Notes: a model not told the origin generated them from the sequence alone. Numbered from the stretch's first letter, positions 1 through 9,151 are shown. The stretch is 64,000 nucleotides of DNA from Dorea sp. AF36-15AT (GCF_003477705.1 NZ_QUDV01000001.1:496001-560000); one strand, 5' to 3'. Program-made: numbers and translations.

Positions 1-792
1 GGCGGTGATGCGGCGGATCAGATTGTCCGGTATTCCATGGAAGGCATGGAACATACCTTACGGATTAGTGGAAGCATTGCAAAAAATCTGGCGGTGCTGA
101 TTGTAGCGGTGATGAAGGATCAGAAAAAGACCAGGGGAAAGACCAACCTGCTTCGGATGTTAAAGGAACAGCGGGCAATGAAGTTTTTCACCATTCCCCA
201 TGACAGGTTACGGGAGTTTGCCGGGGAAGCAAAATCCAGAGGGCTGTTGTATGTGGTCATCCGGGATAAGAAAAATCCCAAGTCAGCAGAAATCATGGTG
301 TTTGCCGATGATGCAGCAAAGGTAAACCGGGTGCTGGACAAGATGAATCTGGACTTTGTAAAATCCGAAGCCGGGGAAGCGGTTGTAGAACAAGCGCCAG
401 TACGGGAAGCAGACCGTGTGATCGATGCAGAGTTTACCGAGAAAACAGAAGGGAAAGAGGAACTTCCGGTGAAGACCGAAAAGGTGGTGCTGCCGGAAGG
501 GACCATTGAATTTGAACTGAATGAAGAAGAGCATCTGTTTGATGTAGGGGAAGTTTCTCCTTCGGGGGGAAATTTTACCCAGGCGGAGAAGGCAGAGAAT
601 CTGTCCGAACCTTCCTCGCACAACAGCGCTTCTTTTTCCGGGCAGGAAACTAGCTGGAAAGGGGACAAGCCCTCTGTCCGGCAGGAACTAAAGAAGATTG
701 AAGCCGAGCAGAAACAGCGCAGGCAGACACAGAAGAGTCGGAGAAAACCGAGAAACCAACAGAGAAAAAAGAAAAAAGTGAAAGGCAGGTAA
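1..792 (+). CDS. PcfB-like conjugation protein (DUF3801), 5' end cut by window
   Basis: The reading frame is open from base 1 and begins with GGDAADQIVRYSMEG, which matches the near-N-terminal part of PcfB/DUF3801 proteins, so the true start is just upstream of the window. The conserved part ends near residue 125 (ILVFADDAAKVNRVL-like region). The rest is an acidic then strongly basic tail (many K/R/Q) that could contact nucleic acid. In Firmicute conjugative elements PcfB is an accessory factor next to the coupling protein and relaxase and helps recruit the relaxosome to the type IV channel. That role is family knowledge, not shown here. It heads the conjugation operon that runs on the same strand to 14.5 kb. 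Confidence 0.8.
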   Translation, partial: GGDAADQIVRYSMEGMEHTLRISGSIAKNLAVLIVAVMKDQKKTRGKTNLLRMLKEQRAMKFFTIPHDRLREFAGEAKSRGLLYVVIRDKKNPKSAEIMVFADDAAKVNRVLDKMNLDFVKSEAGEAVVEQAPVREADRVIDAEFTEKTEGKEELPVKTEKVVLPEGTIEFELNEEEHLFDVGEVSPSGGNFTQAEKAENLSEPSSHNSASFSGQETSWKGDKPSVRQELKKIEAEQKQRRQTQKSRRKPRNQQRKKKKVKGR

Positions 793-882
793 GGCGATAT
801 GGATTTAACGAGTATGATTCCCAATGGAGCAGGGGAAGAACAGGCGGTAGAGTAGCGTCTGTCAAAAGAAGAGTATGCAGCC

Positions 883-1749
883 ATGAAAAAACAGCAGAGG
901 GAAGAAGTGTGGGCAGAGGTTGACGCCCAGGCACAGGCGGTGTTCCAAAATGGAGAATCTTTAAAAGGATTCTTGGATTTTATGGCACAGTGCAACACTC
1001 AGAAAACGCCCAACCTTCTGCTAATCTACGGACAGAATCCACAGGCAACCGTGGTAAAGTCTTATGATTACTGGAAGGCAGAGAACCGTTCTCCAAAATC
1101 CGGGGTGCGTGGATACACTTATATGGTCAGCACCGAATATGAAAAAGACGGAGAGATGCGGACAGGCTATACCATCAGTAAGGGCTTTGACATCAGCCAG
1201 ATGAGTGGGAAACCGTTGGAAGAACGTCCGCAGCGTTCTATGGAAGAACTGATACAGGCCGTACTAAAGGATCAGCCAGTGCGTATGCAGATCGCAGACA
1301 ATCTGCCGGAGGGCATCCAGGCACAGTATATCCCGAAACAGCGTACCGTATATGTGCGCAATGGCATGGATGAGAATACAACGTTCCATGCAGTGAACCG
1401 GGAACTGGCGTGTGCAGCATTAGATCAGCATGATGGGAATTATGTCAGGAAGAAAGTCAATGCCCAGGCATACTGCGCCGCCTATGTGATTGGTAAGCGG
1501 TATGGAGCAGAGGTGTCCGGTTTCCAGTTTGGAAAAGTGGCAGAGATGCAGGCGAATGGGCAGAAAGATCCCCAGGAATTGCGTGGCTTTTTAAATGATG
1601 TGCGTCAGGCAGCCTATACCATCCGCAACCATATGGAACGGAACTTCGGGGAACAGGAGCAGACTTTTACGAAGGATGATTTTTCCTTTGAGGAACCGCC
1701 AAAGCAGACACCGAAGAAGGAGAAAAAAGAGAAACAGCCGGAGCGGTAA
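883..1749 (+). CDS. ArdC/zincin-like conjugative-element protein, N-terminus interrupted by a stop
   Basis: This is a 288-residue protein from the first usable ATG. The N-terminal half resembles the ssDNA-binding N-terminal domain of ArdC-type antirestriction proteins (YTYMVSTEYEKDGEMRTGYTISKGFDISQ). The C-terminal half looks like a degenerate zincin: FHAVNRELACAALD stands where HExxH would be, so no metalloprotease activity is expected. The natural start appears to be ATG 799, 7 bases after the upstream stop. That frame reads MDLTSMIPNGAGEEQAVE, hits TAG at 853-855, then continues in the same frame into the present ORF. Position 853 is therefore a probable nonsense mutation, with re-initiation at 883 (weak ribosome site) or loss of function. 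Confidence 0.6.
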   Translation: MKKQQREEVWAEVDAQAQAVFQNGESLKGFLDFMAQCNTQKTPNLLLIYGQNPQATVVKSYDYWKAENRSPKSGVRGYTYMVSTEYEKDGEMRTGYTISKGFDISQMSGKPLEERPQRSMEELIQAVLKDQPVRMQIADNLPEGIQAQYIPKQRTVYVRNGMDENTTFHAVNRELACAALDQHDGNYVRKKVNAQAYCAAYVIGKRYGAEVSGFQFGKVAEMQANGQKDPQELRGFLNDVRQAAYTIRNHMERNFGEQEQTFTKDDFSFEEPPKQTPKKEKKEKQPER

Positions 1750-1830
1750 GTTCTGAAAGAAGTTCCGTCTTTGGGATAGCTATTGTGGGGGTCTTGTGGT
1801 ATGTTGGGTGTAACAAAGGAGGTGCCGAAG

Positions 1831-2142
1831 ATGGCAGATTACTATTTGAAAACAGACAACATCATGAAAAACATGTTTACGGTGGCACTCAAAGATGAGT
1901 TAGCAGCCCAGAGTCAGATGGGAAAGGTTCGCCCTGCGACAGAGTCAATGCTGCAGAAAGTCCGTTCCTATGAACTTTCCGAGAAAAGGCTTCCCATCAC
2001 CATAGAGGAACAACGGGAACTCCGCAATGCCCTCAATCGGCTGCGGGACAAGTATTTGGCCATGGGCAGATACAGCGATGGCATTGACAGCGTGATCTTA
2101 AAGGTCATGAAACCAAACACCAGCAGGCGCTTCTTCTGGTAG
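1831..2142 (+). CDS. small conserved conjugative-element protein of unknown function
   Basis: ATG 1831 is chosen because AAAGGAGGTG lies at the right distance upstream; an earlier in-frame start at 1783 has no such site. The product has 103 residues, is mostly helical and charged, has no membrane segment, and ends in a basic SRRFFW tail. I do not recognise a family. It sits between the ArdC-like gene and the DUF4314 gene in the same operon, which fits an accessory conjugation or regulation role, but nothing in the sequence fixes a function. Confidence 0.65.
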   Translation: MADYYLKTDNIMKNMFTVALKDELAAQSQMGKVRPATESMLQKVRSYELSEKRLPITIEEQRELRNALNRLRDKYLAMGRYSDGIDSVILKVMKPNTSRRFFW

Positions 2143-2154
2143 CAGAAGGGAGGG

Positions 2155-2439
2155 ATGTCTATGAGGATGTATAATCAAAAACAAGTGGAACAATTACGAA
2201 GGCGGTATCCGAAAGGAACAAGGCTCTGCCTGGACTTTATGGATGAGGCAGGGATGCCGCCGGGATTGCAGGGAACGGTAGCATTTATCGATGATGCCGG
2301 ACAGATTCACATGCATTGGGAGAATGGGCGGAGTCTTGCCATTGTTCCCGGTGTGGATTCTTTTCATAGGGTAGACGGACCAGCAAACGAAGTGCCAAAA
2401 GACGAAAAAGCGAAGAAGGAGCGAAGCCTGCAGAGGTAG
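2155..2439 (+). CDS. DUF4314 domain protein
   Basis: The 94-residue protein carries the DUF4314 pattern: a KGTRLCLDFMDEA strand, PPGLQGTV, a hydrophobic DDAGQIHMHWENG core and SLAIVPGVDSFHR. This is a small beta-barrel-like domain common in Firmicute conjugative elements, role unknown. The start has a GGGAGG site 4 bases upstream. The last ~25 codons form a charged tail. The next gene (coupling protein) begins within or just after the end of this one, implying translational coupling. Confidence 0.75.
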   Translation: MSMRMYNQKQVEQLRRRYPKGTRLCLDFMDEAGMPPGLQGTVAFIDDAGQIHMHWENGRSLAIVPGVDSFHRVDGPANEVPKDEKAKKERSLQR

Positions 2440-2471
2440 CATGCAAACGTTCTGACTTTTGGGTATGGCTG

Positions 2472-3138
2472 TTGTTCCTGCCTGTTGTCTGGTGGGCAGG
2501 CGCAATCACTGCCTGTGCTATCGAGCCGGATACCAATCTGTTACAAATCTTACAAGTGCTGACCGAAAAACTGGATCAGCCATTTTCTATCACCTATACA
2601 CCGTACACACTGCGGTGTGTGTTCACATTCACTATCGCCTATGTGTTAGGCATCGGTATTTATTATTCCCAGAAGAGAAATTATCGAAGAGGGGTGGAGC
2701 ATGGCTCTGCCAAGTGGGGCGATGCAGCTTCCATCTGCAAGCGTTATCGGGACAAGCGGTACACCCAAAATCTCATTTTAACCCAGAACTTCCGTATGGG
2801 GCTGGACTGTTATAAACACAAACGGAATTTAAATGTATTGGTCGTGGGTGGCTCCGGCGCGGGAAAAAGCCGGGCATACGCCGTAGTCAACATTATGCAG
2901 TGCAACTGTTCCATGGTGATCACCGATCCCAAAGGAGAACTTCTGCGGAAAACCGGAGGGCTGCTGGAACGGGAAGGGTATGAAGTGCGGGTGTTTGACC
3001 TGATCAACCCGGAAACATCCTTTTGTTATAATCCCTTTGCTTATGTGCGGGATGATAAGGATGTGCTAAAGCTCATCAACAACCTGATTCGAAACACCAC
3101 CCCGAAGGGAGCGCAGAGTTCGGATCCGTTTTGGGAGA
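2472..3138 (+). CDS. type IV coupling protein TraG/VirD4, exon 1
   Basis: N-terminal part of the conjugative coupling ATPase. Two membrane helices (about residues 2-17 and 50-65) are followed by a cytoplasmic domain with Walker A GGSGAGKS near residue 126 and ITDPKGELLRKTGGLL. The coding sequence stops being TraG-like at DPFWE, where the group II intron begins with GTGCG at 3139. Joining base 3138 to 5873 restores the family motif DPFWEK-SETALLQ. The start is uncertain: the frame is open from 2370, no ATG precedes the first helix in frame, and TTG 2472 is only a minimum start. ATG 2441 would give MKRSDFWVW if one base (C2444) were absent. Confidence 0.8.
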
Positions 3139-3832
3139 GTGCGACTTGTTCGTAGGCGGTTAAAAGTCTACGCACAATCGTAAAAATATGATTGTGAACT
3201 GATAATTTGATAAGTGGAATGATGGGGTAACGCCCTGAAACGCTTACACTTGGTGGGCATGCAGTTTCTGTAAAGGAGATTGTATGAAGCCCCACGACAA
3301 AGACTGAGAGTAACCGTAGCAGCTTGCCAATAAAGTTGCCGAAAGCAGTCCAGAGGTGGATTGTGTTACCTATAGGTCGAGTGTCTATAAAATATCTATG
3401 GTTAGAATGTCTGCTCTGGCGTGCAGACTGACGAATCTGCGAAGGTACGGTTCTAAAAGAAGACCATATAGAAATGTATGGGTGCGTTAAAGCGCAGTCA
3501 GTGTGGTTTAGTAGAAATTTTCCCTACGAACGACCATGATATGTTACAGGCATATCCAAACTGACAGGACTATAGCAGAAACCTAAGGATATATATGCAC
3601 AGATAGAATTGTCGGAACAAGGAAAGGTACCAGGTCTCTTTTCAGAGATTTTCTGACGAAGAATATAAGCAGATTTACTGGTGCTGAAAGGTGGAGATCG
3701 AACCGTTGAGAACTCCTGTAATGGGAGAAGGAGGAATGGTCTCCAGCCGATTGTGAAAAATCAGATATTATTCAGTCCAACATAAGGATTCGAGTAAGAC
3801 CAAAAGGGTCACTTTCAAGGAGGTGATGCCTT

Positions 3833-5740
3833 ATGCCAAAGAAAAGCAAAAGCCTATGTGTAGATGACCTTCGGCATGCAGAATATTATGATATGCAGAC
3901 TACTTTTGATACATTATATCAAAAGAGCATGGACGGTGAAAAATTCGAGCATCTCATGGAGCTGATACTAAGCCGGGACAATATACTGCTTGCATATAGA
4001 AATATAAAAGCCAACAAGGGAAGCTATACAGCAGGAACAGACAATCAGAATATCACAGTAATCGGGAGAATGACACCCGATATGGTAGTGAAGAAAGTGA
4101 GGTTTATTGTCACAGAAAGTCAGCATGGTTACAGACCCAAACCTGTAAGGCGAAAAGATATCCCAAAGCCAAATGGAAAAACACGTCCATTAGGGATTCC
4201 CTGTATATGGGACAGGCTGGTACAGCAATGTGTGAAACAGATTTTAGAACCAATATGTGAAGCAAAGTTTTATAACAACAGCTATGGGTTTAGACCTAAT
4301 CGGTCTGTAGAACATGCAATATCAAAAACCTATACGATGTTACAGCGAATGAATTTACATTATGTCATTGAATTTGACATAAAAGGGTTCTTTGATAATG
4401 TGAATCACAGCAAGCTGATAAAGCAGATGTGGGCAATGGGAATACAGGATAAGCAGCTGCTATTTGTAATCCGGCGAATTCTGAGCGCACCTATACGAAT
4501 GCAGGACGGTTCCACGATTATCCCTGACAAGGGAACACCGCAGGGAGGAATTATTTCCCCTTTGCTGGCAAATATCGTACTGAATGAACTTGACTGGTGG
4601 GTAGCGAGCCAGTGGGAAGAAAATCCTCTGGCACTAAAGAAAGCGAAGTATCGGATTATCCGCACATCCCCAGTTCTGGACAAAGGCAGTGGATACAATA
4701 TGATGCGCAAAACAAGATTAAAAGAAATGCACATCATTCGATATGCGGATGATTTTAGAATTTTCTGTAAAACCAAGGAAGATGCCGTAAAAACAAAAGA
4801 AGCTGTTACAAGGTGGATTGAAGAACGACTGAGGCTTGAAGTATCCCCAGAGAAAACAAGGATTGTAAACACCCGTAAAAGGTGGTCGGAGTTTTTGGGA
4901 TTCAAGATAAGAGTTATTCAGAAAAACCACAGATATATCGTGAAGTCAGCAATTTGTGACAAAAAGGCTAAAATTGAAAAAGAGAAGTTAGTGGAACAGG
5001 CAAAACATATCGCCAAGCCAAGGGAGAAAATGACTTGTTTAAATGAGATAAGATTATACAACTCCATGGTGTTAGGCATACAGAATTATTATCAGATTGC
5101 AACCTGTATCAGTATTGATTGCAGGGGATTCCACAGACAGGTGATGACGGTACTGACCAATCGGATGAACACTGAAAAAGGAAGTATGCTGAAACGGGAA
5201 GGTGGGACAATGACAAAAAACGAACAGGAAAGGTTTGGAAAATCGAAAATGGTTCGTTATGTTGCTGGAATTGACCAAATGATATACCCAATCGCATATG
5301 TGAAATATAAAGTGGCTATGCCGAAAAGAATCAAAGTATGCAGTTATACAGCGGAGGGCAGAGAGCCAATCCATACAGAATTAAGCCTAAATAAGGCAGT
5401 TCTGTATGGATTGAAAACAAAGAAACCTCAAGAAGATAGCATAGAAGTTCTGGACAGCAGTCTGTCACTATTTTCTGCACAGAAAGGGAAATGTGCTATC
5501 AGCGGGGAAAAATTTACAACTGCCCAAAGCATTGCTTGTTGGTATAAAAAGCCAAAAGAGCAAGGTGGTTTGGAACGCTACAAAAATATGACTCTGATTC
5601 ATGACAGATATTTACCGTTATTACAGAAAACATCTCTGGAACAATTAAAAGCCTTAGCCAAAACATTGAAAGTAACTACGAAAATGATGTCTAAGATAAA
5701 CAGTCTGCGAAAGCTGTCTGGACTTCCTACAATAGGATAA
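3833..5740 (+). CDS. ltrA: group II intron reverse transcriptase/maturase
   Basis: The 635-residue intron-encoded protein has RT motifs in order: RPLGIPCIWDRLVQ near residue 120, the GFRPNRS finger, DIKGFFDNV, GTPQGGIISPLL, and the catalytic IRYADDF near residue 303. The maturase (X) region occupies about residues 400-500. The C-terminal segment (about 550-625) resembles the group II HNH endonuclease region (QKGKCAISGEKF ... NMTLIHDRYLPLL), but the paired cysteines and the central histidine pair are not present, so DNA cleavage is doubtful. ATG 3833 has AAGGAGGTG upstream. It assists splicing and intron mobility in the cytoplasm. Symbol given by family (LtrA-like). Confidence 0.9.
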   Translation: MPKKSKSLCVDDLRHAEYYDMQTTFDTLYQKSMDGEKFEHLMELILSRDNILLAYRNIKANKGSYTAGTDNQNITVIGRMTPDMVVKKVRFIVTESQHGYRPKPVRRKDIPKPNGKTRPLGIPCIWDRLVQQCVKQILEPICEAKFYNNSYGFRPNRSVEHAISKTYTMLQRMNLHYVIEFDIKGFFDNVNHSKLIKQMWAMGIQDKQLLFVIRRILSAPIRMQDGSTIIPDKGTPQGGIISPLLANIVLNELDWWVASQWEENPLALKKAKYRIIRTSPVLDKGSGYNMMRKTRLKEMHIIRYADDFRIFCKTKEDAVKTKEAVTRWIEERLRLEVSPEKTRIVNTRKRWSEFLGFKIRVIQKNHRYIVKSAICDKKAKIEKEKLVEQAKHIAKPREKMTCLNEIRLYNSMVLGIQNYYQIATCISIDCRGFHRQVMTVLTNRMNTEKGSMLKREGGTMTKNEQERFGKSKMVRYVAGIDQMIYPIAYVKYKVAMPKRIKVCSYTAEGREPIHTELSLNKAVLYGLKTKKPQEDSIEVLDSSLSLFSAQKGKCAISGEKFTTAQSIACWYKKPKEQGGLERYKNMTLIHDRYLPLLQKTSLEQLKALAKTLKVTTKMMSKINSLRKLSGLPTIG

Positions 5741-5789
5741 TGTGAAAATTTGGAAACTGATTAAATATCTGAGAAAAGCAATCGGTGGG

Positions 5790-5823
5790 GCGCCGGATGC
5801 GGTGAAAGTCGCATGTCCGGTGC
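5790..5823 (+). ncRNA. group II intron domain V
   Basis: This 34-nt hairpin has the expected catalytic-core layout: a GC-rich lower stem (GCGCCGGA...TCCGGTGC), a bulge, an upper stem (TGCG...CGCA) and a GTGAAAGT loop region. Domain VI follows to 5872. Its integrity suggests the intron is still able to splice. Confidence 0.85.
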
Positions 5824-5872
5824 TAGTCGGGGGAAAAGCTGGTGATTACATCAAAGGCTTACCTATCGACAC

Positions 5873-6933
5873 AAAGCGAAACCGCGCTGTTGCAGGCACT
5901 GATGCTGTATCTGTTACATGAAGCGCCGCCGGAGGAACAAAACTTCTCCATGATTATGGAAATGTTAGGTTCTGCCCAGGTGAAAGAGGACGATGAGGAA
6001 TACCAGTCGCCTTTGGATATTCTGTTTGAACGACTGGAGATGCGCAATCCGGAAAGTATTGCGGTCAAGCAGTATGCCATTTACAAACAGGCGGCTGGAA
6101 AAACTGCCAAGTCTATCCTGATTTCCGTAGGTGTCCGTCTGGCAGCGTTCAACTTAAAACAGATTGCCAATTTAACCTGTACCGATGAACTGGATCTTTA
6201 CAGCATCGGGGAGAAAAAAGTGGCGCTGTTTTGTTGTATCCCGGATGCGGATACCAGCCTCAATTATCTGGTGGGGATGATCTACAGCAACCTGTTTCAG
6301 ACCCTTTATTATGTGGCAGACCGGAAATACCATGGGAAACTGCCGATCCCGGTACACTGCATCATGGATGAGTGGCCCAATGTGGCATTGCCGGATGATT
6401 TTGACAAACTTCTGGCAACCATGCGGTCGCGCGCAATTTCCTGCAGTATCATCATTCAGAATATTGCACAGATGAAAGCCTTGTTTAAGGATAGCTGGGA
6501 AAGTCTCATCGGGAATTGCGATGAATTTTTATACCTGGGCGGGAATGAAAAAGAGGGGCATAAATATGTCTCAGAACTACTGGGAAAAGAAACGCTGGAT
6601 ACCAATACCTACGGGCAGACCAAGGGAAGAAGCGGAAGTTATTCTGTGAATTTCCAACAGTCTGGAAGGGAACTTCTTACCCCGGATGAAGTGCGGCTTT
6701 TGGATAACCGGAAAGCGGTGCTGCTGGTGCGTGGGGAGCGTCCCATTTTGGATGAGAAATATGATCTGCATAAGCATGTGAATGTGAAATATACCGAGGA
6801 TGGCGGTGCGCCTCCCTATGATTATGCGAAAGCACCGCTGTCCCATGAAGATGTAACCATTGATACCAGGAGACTGGATGATTATGAACTGCTCTCAGCT
6901 GAGGAAATCCTCGGAGGGGAGCAGTCTTTTTGA
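5873..6933 (+). CDS. type IV coupling protein TraG/VirD4, exon 2
   Basis: C-terminal part of the coupling ATPase. After splicing the protein is about 575 residues from TTG 2472, normal for Firmicute TraG. Visible features are SETALLQALMLYLLHEAPPEEQNFS, a Walker B-like HCIMDEWPNVALPDDFDKLLATMRSR, and the FLYLGGNEKEGHKYVSELLG region typical of TraG. An open frame extends upstream into the intron to 5842, but that part (MITSKAYLSTQ) is intron sequence, not protein. The stop is followed at once by the Maff2 gene. It pumps the relaxase-DNA complex to the transfer channel at the membrane. Confidence 0.85.
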
Positions 6934-6947
6934 TTGGAGGAATGCCA

Positions 6948-7310
6948 TTGAAGAAAACAAATGAAATGCCAAAGAATCAAACAGGAAACCATGCCACTGT
7001 ACCGAAACTTATGGGAAAAGGACCAAAATATCCCTTTGCCTTTTATGTGGCGCTGGTGCTGTCTATGACCGTAGGGGCAGTCCCGGTGCTTGCTGCCGGA
7101 GATCCGCTGGCGGTCATTAATAACCTGTCCACCTTTATCTTTTCCCTGATCCGAGCCATCGGTCTGATCTTATTGGGATTTGGTGTGGTACAGGTAGGCT
7201 TGAGCCTCAAGAGCCACGATCCCAGCCAGAGAGCCAACGGGTTTCTGACGCTGGCAGGCGGCGTCATCATCACCTTCGCAAAAGAGATCCTGGACCTGAT
7301 CGTTGGGTAG
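6948..7310 (+). CDS. Maff2-type small membrane protein of the conjugation channel
   Basis: About 120 residues, starting at TTG 6948, which has GGAGG at 7-base spacing; the in-frame ATG 6942 is too close to that site. A hydrophobic signal-like helix (FYVALVLSMTVGAVPVLAAG, ending in a plausible signal peptidase site after AAG) is followed by a second helix (IFSLIRAIGLILLGFGVVQVGLSL) and a third near the C-terminus. This matches the Maff2 family found between TraG and the VirB6-like gene in many Clostridia elements. A pilin-like (VirB2) role is an inference from size and location. Confidence 0.75.
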   Translation: MKKTNEMPKNQTGNHATVPKLMGKGPKYPFAFYVALVLSMTVGAVPVLAAGDPLAVINNLSTFIFSLIRAIGLILLGFGVVQVGLSLKSHDPSQRANGFLTLAGGVIITFAKEILDLIVG

Positions 7311-7373
7311 CAGGAAGAAATGGAAAGGGGCGGGGAGAGATTCTTCCGGCCCCGGCAAAGGAGGTGAAGCTGT

Positions 7374-8213
7374 TTGAGTGATAACTGGATCGTGCAGAAC
7401 TTAAACTCTGCACTGAACACCTGGAATGAGAAACTGGCAGAAATCTGGACACTGCTTACCCAAAGCCCGGAATCTTTTAAGGGGGGAGATATTTGGAGTG
7501 TCATCACAGGAATCAACGGAGCGCTGACTGCCATTGGATATGGATTGTTGGTCTTGTTTTTTGCTGCCGGGATTGTAAAGACCTGTGGCAGCTTTACGGA
7601 TATGAAGAAGCCGGAGCATGCCCTCAAAGCCTTTATCCGGTTTGCTCTGGCACAAGGCGCCATTATGTATGGCATGGAACTGATGACAGCGCTGTTTTCC
7701 ATTGTGCAGGGGATTGTGTCCACCATCATGGCACAGTCAGGTATGACAAACGGGGGTGTGACAGAACTTCCGGCAGAGATTGTGGAAAAGATTGAAGCGG
7801 TGGGAATGCTGGAATCCATTCCCTTGTGGATTGTGACCTTGCTTGGAAGCCTTTTGATTACGGTGCTGTCCTTCATTATGATCCTTACGGTATATGGAAG
7901 GATGTTCAAGCTGTATATGTACACTGCCATTGCACCCATCCCCATTTCCACTTTTGCGGGCGAACCCTCTCAGTCGGTGGGAAAGAATTTTATCAAGTCT
8001 TATGCCGGAGTGTGTCTGGAAGGGGCGATCATTGCACTGGCCTGCATTATCTTTTCCGTGTATTCTGCCAGTCCCCCGGCCATTGGGGATACGTCCTTAA
8101 GTGCGGTGACCATTGTGTGGAATTATATCGGAGAGCTGGTGTTTAACTTATTGGTACTGGTAGGGGCGGTAAAAGCATCCGACCGGATTGTGAAAGAAAT
8201 GATGGGATTATAG
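7374..8213 (+). CDS. VirB6/TrbL-like polytopic membrane protein
   Basis: 279 residues with about six membrane helices (around 50-72, 90-115, 155-185, 193-208, 220-240 and 245-268). Family knowledge places such proteins as the inner-membrane channel scaffold of type IV secretion in Firmicute ICEs. The start is TTG 7374, with AAAGGAGGTG at good distance. It lies between the Maff2-type and DUF4313 genes, the usual order. A 302-codon open frame on the opposite strand across this gene is compositional shadow. Confidence 0.8.
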   Translation: MSDNWIVQNLNSALNTWNEKLAEIWTLLTQSPESFKGGDIWSVITGINGALTAIGYGLLVLFFAAGIVKTCGSFTDMKKPEHALKAFIRFALAQGAIMYGMELMTALFSIVQGIVSTIMAQSGMTNGGVTELPAEIVEKIEAVGMLESIPLWIVTLLGSLLITVLSFIMILTVYGRMFKLYMYTAIAPIPISTFAGEPSQSVGKNFIKSYAGVCLEGAIIALACIIFSVYSASPPAIGDTSLSAVTIVWNYIGELVFNLLVLVGAVKASDRIVKEMMGL

Positions 8214-8227
8214 GAGGAAGTAAAACC

Positions 8228-8698
8228 ATGAATGAGAAGAACAACGAAACTAGAAACGAAAGAAAGACTTTGCCATTCCCTTGGGAATACGGGCAGGAAG
8301 AAATTACTTTGAAGGTATCCAGTTATGCTTATGGAAACGGGCTTGCGATTTTGATGTACCGCCAGGAAGAAGGGGAGTTGGAATTGTTTGATGATCTGAC
8401 GGTAAATCTTCCGGGTGGGTATGGTCTGGAACCCCAAGAGGCATTTATAAGCGGTGATTTTACGAAGGACAAGCTGGCATTCATCGAAAAGAACAGGCTG
8501 GGAAACATACTGCCGGGACAGGCGCGGTCAGGCTTTGCTACCTACACCCCGGTGGCATTTGACCTTGCAAGGCTTGCCCAGTATGACCGGGAAGGTGTGG
8601 AAGAATTTTGCAGACAATGGGGGCTGGATGTGCCAAAAGAATCGGAAAAAGACCAAGGGAAACTTACAGGCAAAAAGAAAAGAGAAAGAGAGAGATAG
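8228..8698 (+). CDS. DUF4313 family conjugative-element protein
   Basis: 156-residue soluble protein with the DUF4313 pattern (VSSYAYGNGLAILMYRQEEGELELFDDLTVNLPG) and a highly charged C-terminal tail. An AGGAGG site precedes ATG 8228. The role is unknown in the family. Its place between the VirB6-like and PrgI genes is conserved in related elements as I know them. Confidence 0.7.
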   Translation: MNEKNNETRNERKTLPFPWEYGQEEITLKVSSYAYGNGLAILMYRQEEGELELFDDLTVNLPGGYGLEPQEAFISGDFTKDKLAFIEKNRLGNILPGQARSGFATYTPVAFDLARLAQYDREGVEEFCRQWGLDVPKESEKDQGKLTGKKKRERER

Positions 8699-8704
8699 AA
8701 GTAT

Positions 8705-9151
8705 ATGGAAGTAAAAATGAATAAAGAAATCCGTAACTATCAAGAGTCCATGTTTATGGGGCTGAATTTGCGCCAGTGTATCTTTTCCCTACTTGCCATC
8801 GCTGTGGCAGTAGGGATTTATTTTGGTCTGGGAGACTATGTGGGGCAGGAAATGACTGGGTGGCTGTGTATCTTAGGAGCTGCTCCTTTCGCAGCCTGCG
8901 GGTTCTTCCAGTATCATGGCATGAATGCGGAGCAGTTTGCCTGGGCATATATCAAGTCCGAGTTTTTATACCCCAAGCGATTGTTGTTTCAAAGCGAGGA
9001 TCTGTACCATGCCTGCATGGAAGAAACTATGAGTCTTGGAGAAAAGACCAGGGGAGATGGTGCTGACCTTTTGAAAAAGCGGGAACAGCGGGCAAGGAAA
9101 AAACAGATGAAGCAGAAAAAGAAGGCAGGAAGGAGTGGTGCGTTTGATTAA
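8705..9151 (+). CDS. PrgI family membrane protein
   Basis: About 148 residues with the PrgI signature near the N-terminus (IRNYQESMFMGLNLRQCIFSLLA), two adjacent membrane helices (about residues 23-43 and 49-67) and a long basic cytoplasmic tail. PrgI-type proteins are the small VirB3-like partner always found just before the VirB4 ATPase. ATG 8717 (MNKEIRNYQ) is an alternative start. Its end overlaps the VirB4 start by 8 bases, indicating coupled translation. Confidence 0.8.
   Translation: MEVKMNKEIRNYQESMFMGLNLRQCIFSLLAIAVAVGIYFGLGDYVGQEMTGWLCILGAAPFAACGFFQYHGMNAEQFAWAYIKSEFLYPKRLLFQSEDLYHACMEETMSLGEKTRGDGADLLKKREQRARKKQMKQKKKAGRSGAFD

Larger units (their letters stand above)
3139..5872 (+). 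mobile_element. group II intron inserted in the coupling-protein gene
   Basis: The 5' end GTGCG (3139-3143) matches the group II consensus GUGYG. A canonical 34-nt domain V lies at 5790-5823 with its AAAG-containing loop region, domain VI follows, and the proposed 3' end is AC at 5872 (consensus AY). The boundaries were set by two independent criteria that agree: the intron termini and restoration of the TraG frame (a|aa agc gaa). The ~690 bases before the maturase ORF (3139-3832) have no gene and are read as structured ribozyme domains I-III, with the ORF in domain IV. Same-sense insertion means conjugation-gene expression depends on splicing. Confidence 0.9.

Noticed and set aside
120..998. 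292-codon minus-strand frame
   Set aside because: Mirror of the PcfB-like gene; Cys/Phe/Ser-rich translation without family features.
5842..5872. MITSKAYLSTQ as the N-terminus of a separate protein
   Set aside because: These codons are the 3' end of the group II intron; the frame is open by chance and joins exon 2.
7043..7951. 302-codon open frame on the minus strand
   Set aside because: Lies wholly over the Maff2 and VirB6-like genes, has no ribosome site and reads like a compositional shadow (Ser/Pro/Ile-rich).
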